Below, one piece after another: positions 1-7,756 of a stretch of 10,772 bases of DNA. Position 1 is the stretch's first letter. Each line of letters opens with the position of its first letter. The notes beneath the pieces were generated by a model. It had not been told where the DNA came from. It searched no databases and worked only from the letters and a program-made list of their open reading frames with translations. The stretch covers positions 1 to 10,772 of the forward strand of contig QKGW01000203.1 of assembly GCA_003250275.1 (NCBI GenBank), read 5' to 3'. The DNA is from Alphaproteobacteria bacterium. Lineage in GTDB: Bacteria > Pseudomonadota > Alphaproteobacteria > Rhodospirillales > Rhodospirillaceae. Both the position numbers and the translations under genes were made by a program.

Positions 1-715
<715 letters not shown>

Positions 716-719
<4 letters not shown>

Positions 720-1636
720 GCAAGCATGTCACGGTTCTGATGGGCGGGTTCTCCGCCGAGCGCGAAGTCAGCCTGTCGTCCGGCGCGGCCTGCGCCAAGG
801 CGCTCGAAGCCGCCGGCTACCGCGTCGCCACGCTCGACGTGCCGCGCGACGTGCGCGCCATCGTCGCCGGGATTCCGGCGGATACCGACGTGGTGTTCAA
901 CGCCCTGCACGGCCGCTTCGGCGAGGACGGCTGCATCCAGGGGATTCTCGACATCATCGGCGTGCCCTACACCCACTCGGGCCGCCTCGCCTCGGCGCTG
1001 GCGATGGACAAGCCGATGGCCAAGCACGTGTTCGCCGCCGCAGGCATCCCGGTCGCCGCCGACGCGCTGGTCGACCGCGAGGCGATGAACGCGGGCGATC
1101 CGCTGCCCCGCCCCTACGTCGTCAAGCCGTTCAACGAGGGCTCCTCGGTGGGGGTGACGATCGTCCGGCATGGCGACAACCGCGAGCCCTACTCCGTGCA
1201 GTCGTGGCCCTACGGCAGCCGCGCGATGGTCGAGGAATACATCCCCGGCCGCGAGGTCACGGTGGCGGTGCTCGGCGACCGCGCCCTCGGCATCACCGAG
1301 ATTTGCCCGGCGCAGGGGTTCTACGACTACGCGGCGAAGTACACCGAGGGCAAGGCGGTGCACATCTGCCCGGCGCAGCTGGCCGAACCGCTCGCCGCGC
1401 TCGCCAAGGACTACGCGATCCGCGCCCACGCCGCGCTCGGCTGCCGCGGCGCGTCGCGCGCCGATTTCCGCATCGACGACAGCGACCCGGCGCGGGTGCG
1501 CTGCGTGATCCTCGAAGTCAACACCCAGCCGGGGATGACGCCCCTGTCGCTGGTGCCCGAGCAGGCCCGCGCCGCGGGCATGAGTTTCGAAGAGTTGGTG
1601 TCCTGGATGGTGGAGAACGCCGAATGCGACAGCTGA
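716..1636 (+). CDS. ddl: D-alanine--D-alanine ligase
   Basis: Ddl is the cytoplasmic ATP-grasp ligase that joins two D-alanines, supplying the dipeptide that MurF adds to the peptidoglycan stem. The product is 306 residues, the usual length. GGFSAEREVSLSSG at 10-23 has the N-terminal glutamate (E15) that contacts the first D-alanine. HGRFGEDG at 65-72 is Ddl signature 1. NEGSSVGVT at 140-148 holds the serine loop over the active site, and AAKYT at 206-210 the conserved Lys-Tyr. The magnesium ligands are D250, E267 and N269, the last two within LEVNTQPGMT (signature 2). The ATG start at 716 is fixed by AGGAGG at 700-705 and by the N-terminal motif. It overlaps murB by four bases, and the 3' end overlaps ftsQ by 13 bases. 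The dcw position suggests the ddlB-type copy. Confidence 0.97.
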
Positions 1637-2541
1637 CCCCCGAAGCCGCCCCGGCCCTCGCCGCCGAACGCCGCACCCCGGCGAAGCGCCCCGCCGCGAA
1701 GCGTTCCGGCTCGCGCCTCTCGCGCCGCGCGCTGATGTGGAAGAAGCGCGCCACCATCGCCGGAATCGCCGCCGCCGCGTCCGCGCTCGTCGCGCTCGTG
1801 GTCATCGGCATCGCCTCCGAGCGCCCCGCCCAGGTCTGGCGCGAGGCGCGCGCCGACGTGCTCGACTGGAGCGCGCGCAACGGCCTCGCGGTCTCCGACA
1901 TCCAGGCGGTCGGCCGCCGCAACACCACCGGCCAGGACATCCTCGCCGCCCTCGGGGTGAGCGCGCGCACGCCGATCCTCGGGCTCGACCTCGTCGACGC
2001 CAAGCGCCGCGTCGAGAGCCTGCCGTGGGTCGCCTCCGCCGAGATCGAACGCCGCCTGCCGCACGCGCTGCGCGTCGTCATCACCGAGCGGGTGCCGGTG
2101 GCGATCCTCCAGACCACCGACCGCTCGATGCTGATCGACGCCAAGGGCGTGCAGATCGTCCCGGTCGCGGCGCAGCCCGGCAGCCTGCCGATCGTCACCG
2201 GGCGCGGCGCGGCGGAGAACGTCGCCGACCTGCTCGACACTCTCGCCCGCCACCCCGACGTCGGCGGCCGGGTCAAGGCGGCGGTCCGCGTCGGCGACCG
2301 GCGCTGGGACATCAAGCTCGATTCGATCGAGAAGGGCGTCGAGGTCCGCCTGCCCGAGGTCGGCGGCGACGCCGCGCTCGGCCGCCTCGCCGAACTCGAC
2401 CGCAAGTACCGCCTGCTCGAACGCGACGTCGCGTTGATCGACCTGCGCCTGCCCGACCGGATGGTCGTCCGCCTCGCCGACGGCAAGACCCTCCCGCCCC
2501 CCAACTTCGGCCAAACTCCCAAGGGAGGCCACTCCGCATGA
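1624..2541 (+). CDS. ftsQ: Cell division protein FtsQ
   Basis: FtsQ is the bitopic inner-membrane divisome protein that recruits FtsB and FtsL and links early ring assembly to septal peptidoglycan synthesis. The product is 305 residues. The N-terminal 43 residues are a basic, Ala/Pro/Lys/Arg-rich cytoplasmic tail. Residues 44-64 form one transmembrane helix made of Ala, Val, Leu and Ile. Residues about 88-156 match a POTRA domain, with ESLPWVASAEIERRLPHALRVVITER being the typical end of that fold. Residues about 158-290 are the periplasmic FtsQ beta domain. The ATG at 1624 lies inside the end of ddl and has GGAG at 1612-1615, eight bases upstream. The stop overlaps the ftsA start in ATGA. The identification rests on both sequence pattern and order; FtsQ is poorly conserved outside these segments. 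Confidence 0.95.
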   Translation: MRQLTPEAAPALAAERRTPAKRPAAKRSGSRLSRRALMWKKRATIAGIAAAASALVALVVIGIASERPAQVWREARADVLDWSARNGLAVSDIQAVGRRNTTGQDILAALGVSARTPILGLDLVDAKRRVESLPWVASAEIERRLPHALRVVITERVPVAILQTTDRSMLIDAKGVQIVPVAAQPGSLPIVTGRGAAENVADLLDTLARHPDVGGRVKAAVRVGDRRWDIKLDSIEKGVEVRLPEVGGDAALGRLAELDRKYRLLERDVALIDLRLPDRMVVRLADGKTLPPPNFGQTPKGGHSA

Positions 2542-3848
2542 CCGCCGTCGAGACCGCCAGCCGCAAGGACCTGATCGCCGCCCTCGACATCGGCTCGAGC
2601 AAGGTCACCTGCGTCATCGCCCAGGGCGAGGGCGCGGAGGGAATGCGCGTGATCGGCGTCGGCACCTACCGCAGCTCGGGCCTCAAGCACGGCGTGGTGG
2701 TCGACATGGACGCCACCGAGGTCGCGGTCGGCAACGCCGTCGACGCCGCCGAACAGATGGCCGGAACCCGCATCGAACGGGTCATCCTCGGCGTCTCGGG
2801 CGCGCAGATCCGCTCGCACCGCCTCAACGCCGAGGTCTCGGTGGCGGGCCACGCGATCCAGGCCGCCGACGTCGTGCGCGTGATCGACAGCGCCTCCGCC
2901 GCGCTGCGCGAGGCCGAGGACCGCGCCGGCATCGACAGCGTGCCGATCCACCGCATTCCGGTGGGCTTCGCGGTCGACGGCGGCGCCGGGGTGAAGGACC
3001 CGACCGGAATGTTCGGCGAGAACCTTTCGGTCGACATCCTCCTCGCCACCGCCGCGCCCGGCCCGGTGCGCAACCTCGAAACCGCGATCCAGCGCTGCCA
3101 CCTCGGCATCGAATCCCTGGTCGTCACCGCCTACGCCTCCGGCCTCGCCTGCCTCGTCGACGACGAGCGCGACCTCGGCGTCACCGTCATCGACATGGGC
3201 GGCGGCACCACCTCGATCGCGGTGTTCGTCGAAGGCTACGTCGTCCACGCCGGGGTGCTGCCGATCGGCGGCCAGCACGTCACCAACGACATCGCCCGCG
3301 GCCTCTCCACCCCGGTCGCCTCGGCGGAACGCTTGAAGACCCTCTACGGGCACGCGATGCATGCCCCCTCGGCCGACCGCGAACTCCTCGACGTGCCGCT
3401 GATCGGCGAGGACGAGGACGGCCAGACCAACCAGGTGCCGCGCTCGATGCTCACGCAGATCATCCGCCCCCGGCTCGAAGAGACTTTCGAGCTGGTGCGC
3501 GACCACCTGGAAACCGCCGGCCTCTATTCGGCCGCCGGTCGCCGCGTCGTCCTCACCGGCGGGGCGAGCCAGCTCAACGGCGCGCGCGACGTCGCCGCCG
3601 AAATCCTCCAGCGTCAGGTTCGCCTCGGCCGCCCGCTCGGCCTTCGGGGGATGCCCGACGCCGCGGCAGGCCCCGGTTTCGCGGCCTGCGCCGGGTTGTT
3701 GCGTTACGGCATGATGGGGGTCCCGTTCGATCGCGGCCTCGACCGTTTCCGCAAGCCCTTCGCCCATCCCGAGCCCGGGGCCTCGCGTGCCCCGCGCGCC
3801 ACCAGCCGACTGGGGAGATTGGGACAATGGTTCAAACAGAATTTCTGA
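2538..3848 (+). CDS. ftsA: Cell division protein FtsA
   Basis: FtsA is the actin-like protein that binds ATP, polymerises at the membrane and tethers FtsZ to it. The product is 436 residues, a usual length. ALDIGSSKV at 15-23 is the phosphate 1 motif, VIDMGGGTTSIAVF at 217-230 is phosphate 2, and VLTGGASQLNG at 338-348 is the adenosine motif. The 1C (SHS2) subdomain characteristic of FtsA falls at roughly 86-165. The last residues, RLGRLGQWFKQNF, form a short amphipathic helix that is the membrane-targeting sequence, preceded by a Pro/Arg-rich linker at about 405-423. The ATG at 2538 overlaps the ftsQ stop and has GGGAGG at 2523-2528. The end is followed by an AT-richer gap before ftsZ. Nothing in the gene looks damaged. 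Confidence 0.97.
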   Translation: MTAVETASRKDLIAALDIGSSKVTCVIAQGEGAEGMRVIGVGTYRSSGLKHGVVVDMDATEVAVGNAVDAAEQMAGTRIERVILGVSGAQIRSHRLNAEVSVAGHAIQAADVVRVIDSASAALREAEDRAGIDSVPIHRIPVGFAVDGGAGVKDPTGMFGENLSVDILLATAAPGPVRNLETAIQRCHLGIESLVVTAYASGLACLVDDERDLGVTVIDMGGGTTSIAVFVEGYVVHAGVLPIGGQHVTNDIARGLSTPVASAERLKTLYGHAMHAPSADRELLDVPLIGEDEDGQTNQVPRSMLTQIIRPRLEETFELVRDHLETAGLYSAAGRRVVLTGGASQLNGARDVAAEILQRQVRLGRPLGLRGMPDAAAGPGFAACAGLLRYGMMGVPFDRGLDRFRKPFAHPEPGASRAPRATSRLGRLGQWFKQNF

Positions 3849-3862
3849 AGACGCCCGAAGGC

Positions 3863-3930
3863 GACTCGGAGCAGGACTTTGAGCAAAAAGTCAAAGAGAG
3901 GGCATTGCCCGATTCGCCAAGTTCTGATTC
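3863..3930. promoter_or_regulatory. Cluster of three GANTC (CcrM methylation) sites ahead of ftsZ
   Basis: GACTC is at 3863-3867 and GATTC at 3911-3915 and 3926-3930, all within the 113-base ftsA-ftsZ gap. By my manual scan the whole window has only 14 GANTC sites, so three in 113 bases is a clear local excess. GANTC is the target of the cell-cycle methyltransferase CcrM of Alphaproteobacteria. In Caulobacter such sites in the ftsZ promoter couple its transcription to methylation through GcrA. That these sites act the same way here is inference from family knowledge. Confidence 0.5.
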
Positions 3931-3933
3931 AAT
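3905..3933 (+). promoter_or_regulatory. Possible sigma70-type promoter for ftsZ
   Basis: TTGCCC at 3905-3910 and TTCAAT at 3928-3933 are separated by 17 bases and match four of six positions each of the -35 and -10 consensus. The pair sits in the AT-richer gap, and two GANTC sites fall in its spacer and over its -10. Transcription would begin near 3940, leaving a leader of about 20 bases with the ribosome binding site at 3952-3956. The match is weak; ftsZ may also be read through from upstream genes. Confidence 0.28.
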
Positions 3934-3951
3934 GCTTTCATTCACGCACGC

Positions 3952-3956
3952 GGAGA
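3952..3956 (+). promoter_or_regulatory. Ribosome binding site that decides the ftsZ start
   Basis: GGAGA lies five bases before the ATG at 3962, whose product begins MPINLGLPQ, the typical start of alphaproteobacterial FtsZ. A competing in-frame ATG at 3827 has GGGGAGA at 3812-3818, so this site supports the shorter start but does not exclude the longer one. Confidence 0.65.
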
Positions 3957-3961
3957 TCGAA

Positions 3962-5461
<1,500 letters not shown>

Positions 5462-5473
5462 GCTACCCCAGAT

Positions 5474-5497
5474 GTTGTGGCGGCGCGCCGCCACAAC
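5474..5497 (+). terminator. Perfect palindrome just after ftsZ, possible terminator
   Basis: A 24-base perfect palindrome begins 12 bases after the ftsZ stop; its left arm is GTTGTGGCGGCG and its right arm the exact complement. In RNA it would fold to a stem of about ten pairs with a four-base loop. No T-run follows, so it is not a classical intrinsic terminator. It could protect the 3' end of the transcript, assist Rho-dependent or hairpin-pair termination, or be a dimeric protein's binding site in DNA. Confidence 0.45.
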
Positions 5498-5513
5498 CCC
5501 CAGCAGCAGCACG

Positions 5514-5537
5514 CGCGCGCGGCCCAGGCCGCGCGCG
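5514..5537 (+). terminator. Second GC-rich hairpin after ftsZ
   Basis: CGCGCGCGGCC at 5514-5524 and its exact complement at 5527-5537 flank two bases, giving an extremely stable stem of nine to eleven pairs. The nearest T-run is TTTT at 5555-5558, too far for a textbook terminator. With the palindrome 17 bases upstream it makes a tandem hairpin pair that plausibly ends or attenuates the dcw transcript before lpxC. Confidence 0.4.
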
Positions 5538-5566
5538 AACGCGTTTCAGCGGACTTTTATCCCGAT

Positions 5567-5591
5567 GATTCCTCAGGACTTTTCCGGAGTC
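5567..5591. promoter_or_regulatory. Two GANTC sites upstream of lpxC
   Basis: GATTC at 5567-5571 and GAGTC at 5587-5591 lie 20 bases apart in the AT-richer part of the ftsZ-lpxC gap. They are candidate CcrM methylation sites. A role in lpxC control is inferred only from position. Confidence 0.35.
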
Positions 5592-5592
5592 G

Positions 5593-5621
5593 TCAATGTA
5601 ACAATCGGTAACAATCATTGA
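5593..5621. repeat. Tandem GTAACAATC repeat inside an inverted repeat
   Basis: GTAACAATC occurs at 5598-5606 and again at 5608-5616, a period of ten bases or about one helical turn. The pair is bracketed by TCAATG (5593-5598) and its complement CATTGA (5616-5621). A further inverted copy of the core, TGTTACA at 5643-5649 against TGTAACA at 5597-5603, lies over the candidate lpxC -10. The arrangement looks like an operator array; no regulator is identified. Confidence 0.4.
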
Positions 5622-5622
5622 T

Positions 5623-5651
5623 TTGAGGCCGTGACGCCCCGCTGTTACATA
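5623..5651 (+). promoter_or_regulatory. Possible lpxC promoter (weak match)
   Basis: TTGAGG at 5623-5628 and TACATA at 5646-5651 are spaced by 17 bases. The -35 matches four of six consensus positions and the -10 three. Transcription from here would give a leader of roughly 140 bases containing the hairpin at 5749-5767. It is the best pair I found in this gap, but weak. Confidence 0.25.
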
Positions 5652-5748
5652 GACCATGGTTCCCAGAAGGCGGTGTGAACGGCCCCATGCCGAGAAACGG
5701 GAACTCTCGCGGCCACATCGAAGGCGCACTGTTTACCAAGCGCCCGTG

Positions 5749-5767
5749 ACCGCCCGAAAGGGCCGGT
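5749..5767 (+). other. GAAA-tetraloop hairpin in the lpxC leader
   Basis: ACCGCCC at 5749-5755 pairs with GGG (5760-5762) and CGGT (5764-5767) around a GAAA loop (5756-5759), with one bulged C. It ends 14 bases before the GGAAAG ribosome binding site at 5782-5787, so it could affect translation or stability of lpxC mRNA. A function is not shown by sequence alone. Confidence 0.3.
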
Positions 5768-5797
5768 TGTCTTGATGATCTGGAAAGTCCGCGCACC

Positions 5798-6790
5798 ATG
5801 TTCGACGTCACGCACACTCCCGAGGCTCTTGCCGCCGACCGTTCGGCGGGCCGGACCGTCGGATTCAAGCAGAAGACCCTGAAATCCGCGATCGGATGCT
5901 CGGGCGTCGGCCTGCACTCCGGCAAGAAAATCTCGATGACCCTCAAGCCCGCGCCGATCGGCACCGGCATCGTCTTCAACCGCACCGACGCGGGCGAGAA
6001 GGACGGCCGCATCCCGGCGCGCTACGACATGGTCGTCGACACCCGCTTGTGCACCTGCGTCGGCAACGCGGACGGCTTCACCGTCGGCACCATCGAACAC
6101 CTGATGTCCGCCCTCGCCGGCATGGGCATCGACAACCTGATCATCGACATCGACGGCCCCGAGGTTCCGGTGATGGACGGCTCCGCCGCTCCGTTCGTGT
6201 TCCTCGTCGAGTGCGCCGGGGTGATCGAGCAGGACGCGCCGCGCCGCGCCGTCAAGGTTCTGAAGTCCGTCACCGTGACCGACGGCGGCATCAACGCCCG
6301 CCTCGACCCGGCGGAAGACGGCTTCACCATCGACTTCGAAATCGACTTCGCCAACCCGCTGATCGGCCGCCAGACCTTCGAGATGACCTTCCCGACCGAC
6401 GCGCCGTCGGCGGAGGGCCCGTACCGCTCCGAGGTCTCCTCGGCGCGCACCTTCGGCTTCCTCGAAGACGTCGAGCGCCTCAACAAGATGGGCCTCGCCC
6501 TCGGCGGCTCGCTCGACAACGCGGTGGTGATCTCGGGCAACAAGGTGCTCAACGAAGAGGGCCTGCGCTTCGACGACGAGTGCGTCCGCCACAAGGCGCT
6601 CGACGCGCTCGGCGACCTCTACCTCGCGGGTGCGCCGCTGATCGGCCGCTTCTCGGGCCTGAAGTCGGGCCACGCCCACTCCAACCTGCTGCTGCGCGCG
6701 CTGTTCGCCGACGCCGACGCCTGGGCGCTCGTCGAGATCGACGACCACGCCGCCCTGCGCGAGGCCGCGGACTGGCGTCACACCGCTTGA
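5798..6790 (+). CDS. lpxC: UDP-3-O-acyl-N-acetylglucosamine deacetylase
   Basis: LpxC is the zinc-dependent cytoplasmic deacetylase that removes the acetyl group from UDP-3-O-acyl-GlcNAc, the committed step of lipid A synthesis. The product is 330 residues, slightly longer than the usual 300-310 because of about 23 N-terminal residues before the KQKTLK strand. GVGLHSG at 36-42 opens the family fold. TIEHLMSAL at 98-106 supplies the catalytic base E100 and zinc ligand H101. HKALDALGDL at 265-274 supplies zinc ligands H265 and D269, and LKSGHAHSN at 288-296 the catalytic H292. The ATG at 5798 is the only ATG, GTG or TTG in frame before the conserved core and has GGAAAG ten bases upstream. It stands apart from ftsZ behind a 336-base gap and is closed by a strong terminator, so it is probably a separately tuned unit, as expected for a tightly controlled enzyme. 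Confidence 0.97.
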   Translation: MFDVTHTPEALAADRSAGRTVGFKQKTLKSAIGCSGVGLHSGKKISMTLKPAPIGTGIVFNRTDAGEKDGRIPARYDMVVDTRLCTCVGNADGFTVGTIEHLMSALAGMGIDNLIIDIDGPEVPVMDGSAAPFVFLVECAGVIEQDAPRRAVKVLKSVTVTDGGINARLDPAEDGFTIDFEIDFANPLIGRQTFEMTFPTDAPSAEGPYRSEVSSARTFGFLEDVERLNKMGLALGGSLDNAVVISGNKVLNEEGLRFDDECVRHKALDALGDLYLAGAPLIGRFSGLKSGHAHSNLLLRALFADADAWALVEIDDHAALREAADWRHTA

Positions 6791-6814
6791 TCCGCCGCGG
6801 ACTTTTCGAGCTTG

Positions 6815-6850
6815 AAGCGGGAGGCTGACAAAGCCTCCCGCTTTCTTTAT
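6815..6850 (+). terminator. Intrinsic terminator after lpxC
   Basis: AAGCGGGAGGCT at 6815-6826 and its exact complement at 6832-6843 form a 12-pair stem with a five-base loop, followed by the T-rich tail TTTCTTTAT. It starts 24 bases after the lpxC stop. This is the only classical Rho-independent terminator in the window. Its right half overlaps the bamD promoter. Confidence 0.93.
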
Positions 6851-6853
6851 ATT
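6825..6853 (+). promoter_or_regulatory. Near-consensus promoter for bamD-recN-ligA
   Basis: CTGACA at 6825-6830 and TATATT at 6848-6853 are exactly 17 bases apart; each matches five of six consensus positions. The -35 lies across the top of the lpxC terminator stem and loop, and the -10 in its T-rich tail. Transcription would start near 6859-6861, about 40 bases before the chosen bamD start. This is the strongest promoter match in the window. Confidence 0.7.
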
Positions 6854-6882
6854 CCGTGACCTAACGTGTTCGCCGCGTCCCC

Positions 6883-6888
6883 AGAGGG
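6883..6888 (+). promoter_or_regulatory. Ribosome binding site that decides the bamD start
   Basis: AGAGGG ends ten bases before the GTG at 6899. The in-frame GTG at 6866, which would give a longer protein, has no such site and lies only about six bases after the predicted transcription start. Confidence 0.6.
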
Positions 6889-6898
6889 TGTCCCCGCC

Positions 6899-7738
6899 GT
6901 GTTCCGACTTCCGTTTCCGCAGCTTGCCCCGATCGTGCGGCTCGCCCCCGTCGCCCTCGCCGCCGCCCTCCTGGTTTCGGGCTGCGCGGCGGAAAAGAAA
7001 CCCGACGAGTACGTCGAGAAGCCGGTTTCGACGCTCTACGACGACGCGATGGCGAGGCTCTCCGCCCAGGAATACAAGGAGGCCGGCCAGGCGTTCGAGG
7101 AAGTCGAGCGCCAGCATCCCTACTCGGTGTGGGCGGTGAAGGCGCAGCTGATGGCCGCCTACGCCTATTACGAAGCGGGCAAGTTCGACGACGCGATCCT
7201 CGCCGCCGACCGCTTCATCGAGCTCTATCCGGCGAACGCCGACGTCTCCTACGCCTACTATCTCAAGGCGCTGTGCTACTACGAACAGATCAGCGACGTC
7301 GGCCGCGACCAGAAGATGACCCTCGACGCGCGCGCCGCGCTCAACGAGGTGATCAAGCGCTTCCCCGACAGCGAATACGCGCGCGACGCCCGGCTCAAGC
7401 TCGACCTCACCACCGATCACCTCGCCGGCAAGGAGATGGAGATCGGCCGCTACTACGAGAAGACCGGCAACCTGCTCTCGGCGATCAACCGCTTCCAGGC
7501 GGTGGCGACCAACTACCAGACCACCAGCCACGCCCCCGAGGCGCTCTACCGTCTCGTCGAGGTCTACACCAAGCTCGGCCTCAAGACCGAGGCGAAGAAG
7601 TCGGGCGCGGTGCTCGGCTACAACTATCCGGGCTCGGACTGGTACCTGATGGCCTACCGCATCCTCGTCGAGGACGACAACCTCCCCGAGGCCGCGCCCG
7701 AGCCGGCCCGCTGGTATAACAAGCTCTGGCCCTGGTAA
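6899..7738 (+). CDS. bamD: Outer membrane assembly lipoprotein BamD (ComL)
   Basis: BamD is the essential lipoprotein of the BAM complex that, with BamA, folds beta-barrel proteins into the outer membrane; it sits on the periplasmic face. From the GTG at 6899 the product is 279 residues. Residues 1-28 form a lipoprotein signal peptide with an Arg near the start, a hydrophobic Ala/Leu/Val core and the lipobox LVSG-C, C29 being the lipidated cysteine. Residues about 44-255 are TPR-like helical repeats, for example LYDDAMARLSAQEYKEAGQA at 46-65 and the AYYEAGKFDDAI segment next to it. The C-terminus is acidic and proline-rich, ending in aromatic residues. A GTG at 6866 would add 11 residues but makes a poorer signal peptide and lacks a ribosome binding site. 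It follows the lpxC terminator and starts the operon with recN and ligA. Confidence 0.95.
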   Translation: MFRLPFPQLAPIVRLAPVALAAALLVSGCAAEKKPDEYVEKPVSTLYDDAMARLSAQEYKEAGQAFEEVERQHPYSVWAVKAQLMAAYAYYEAGKFDDAILAADRFIELYPANADVSYAYYLKALCYYEQISDVGRDQKMTLDARAALNEVIKRFPDSEYARDARLKLDLTTDHLAGKEMEIGRYYEKTGNLLSAINRFQAVATNYQTTSHAPEALYRLVEVYTKLGLKTEAKKSGAVLGYNYPGSDWYLMAYRILVEDDNLPEAAPEPARWYNKLWPW

Positions 7739-7756
7739 GCCTGCGAAGGGGCACCG

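Larger units (their letters stand above)
5462..5797. other. Gene-free regulatory stretch between ftsZ and lpxC
   Basis: This 336-base gap has no convincing gene on either strand. In order it holds two strong inverted repeats (5474-5497 and 5514-5537), GANTC sites at 5567-5571 and 5587-5591, a tandem nonamer repeat (5598-5616), a weak promoter-like pair (5623-5651), an arginine-rich 39-codon open frame with no ribosome binding site (5656-5775), and a GAAA-capped hairpin (5749-5767). The middle part, about 5545-5650, is clearly more AT-rich than the genes, as expected of a promoter region. Confidence 0.7.

Noticed and set aside
1518..3827. A 769-codon open frame on the minus strand opposite ddl, ftsQ and ftsA
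   Set aside because: Same composition effect; no motif, no ribosome binding site noticed, and the plus-strand genes account for the DNA.
3932..3961. ATG at 3932 as an intermediate ftsZ start
   Set aside because: No ribosome binding site precedes it; the ATG at 3962 has one and matches the conserved FtsZ N-terminus.
5775..5797. ATG at 5775 overlapping a TGA (TGATG) ahead of lpxC
   Set aside because: It is out of frame with lpxC and runs into the gene in the wrong frame without family similarity.
6866..6898. GTG at 6866 as the bamD start
   Set aside because: It lies about six bases after the predicted transcription start with no ribosome binding site. The GTG at 6899 gives a normal lipoprotein signal peptide with AGAGGG upstream.
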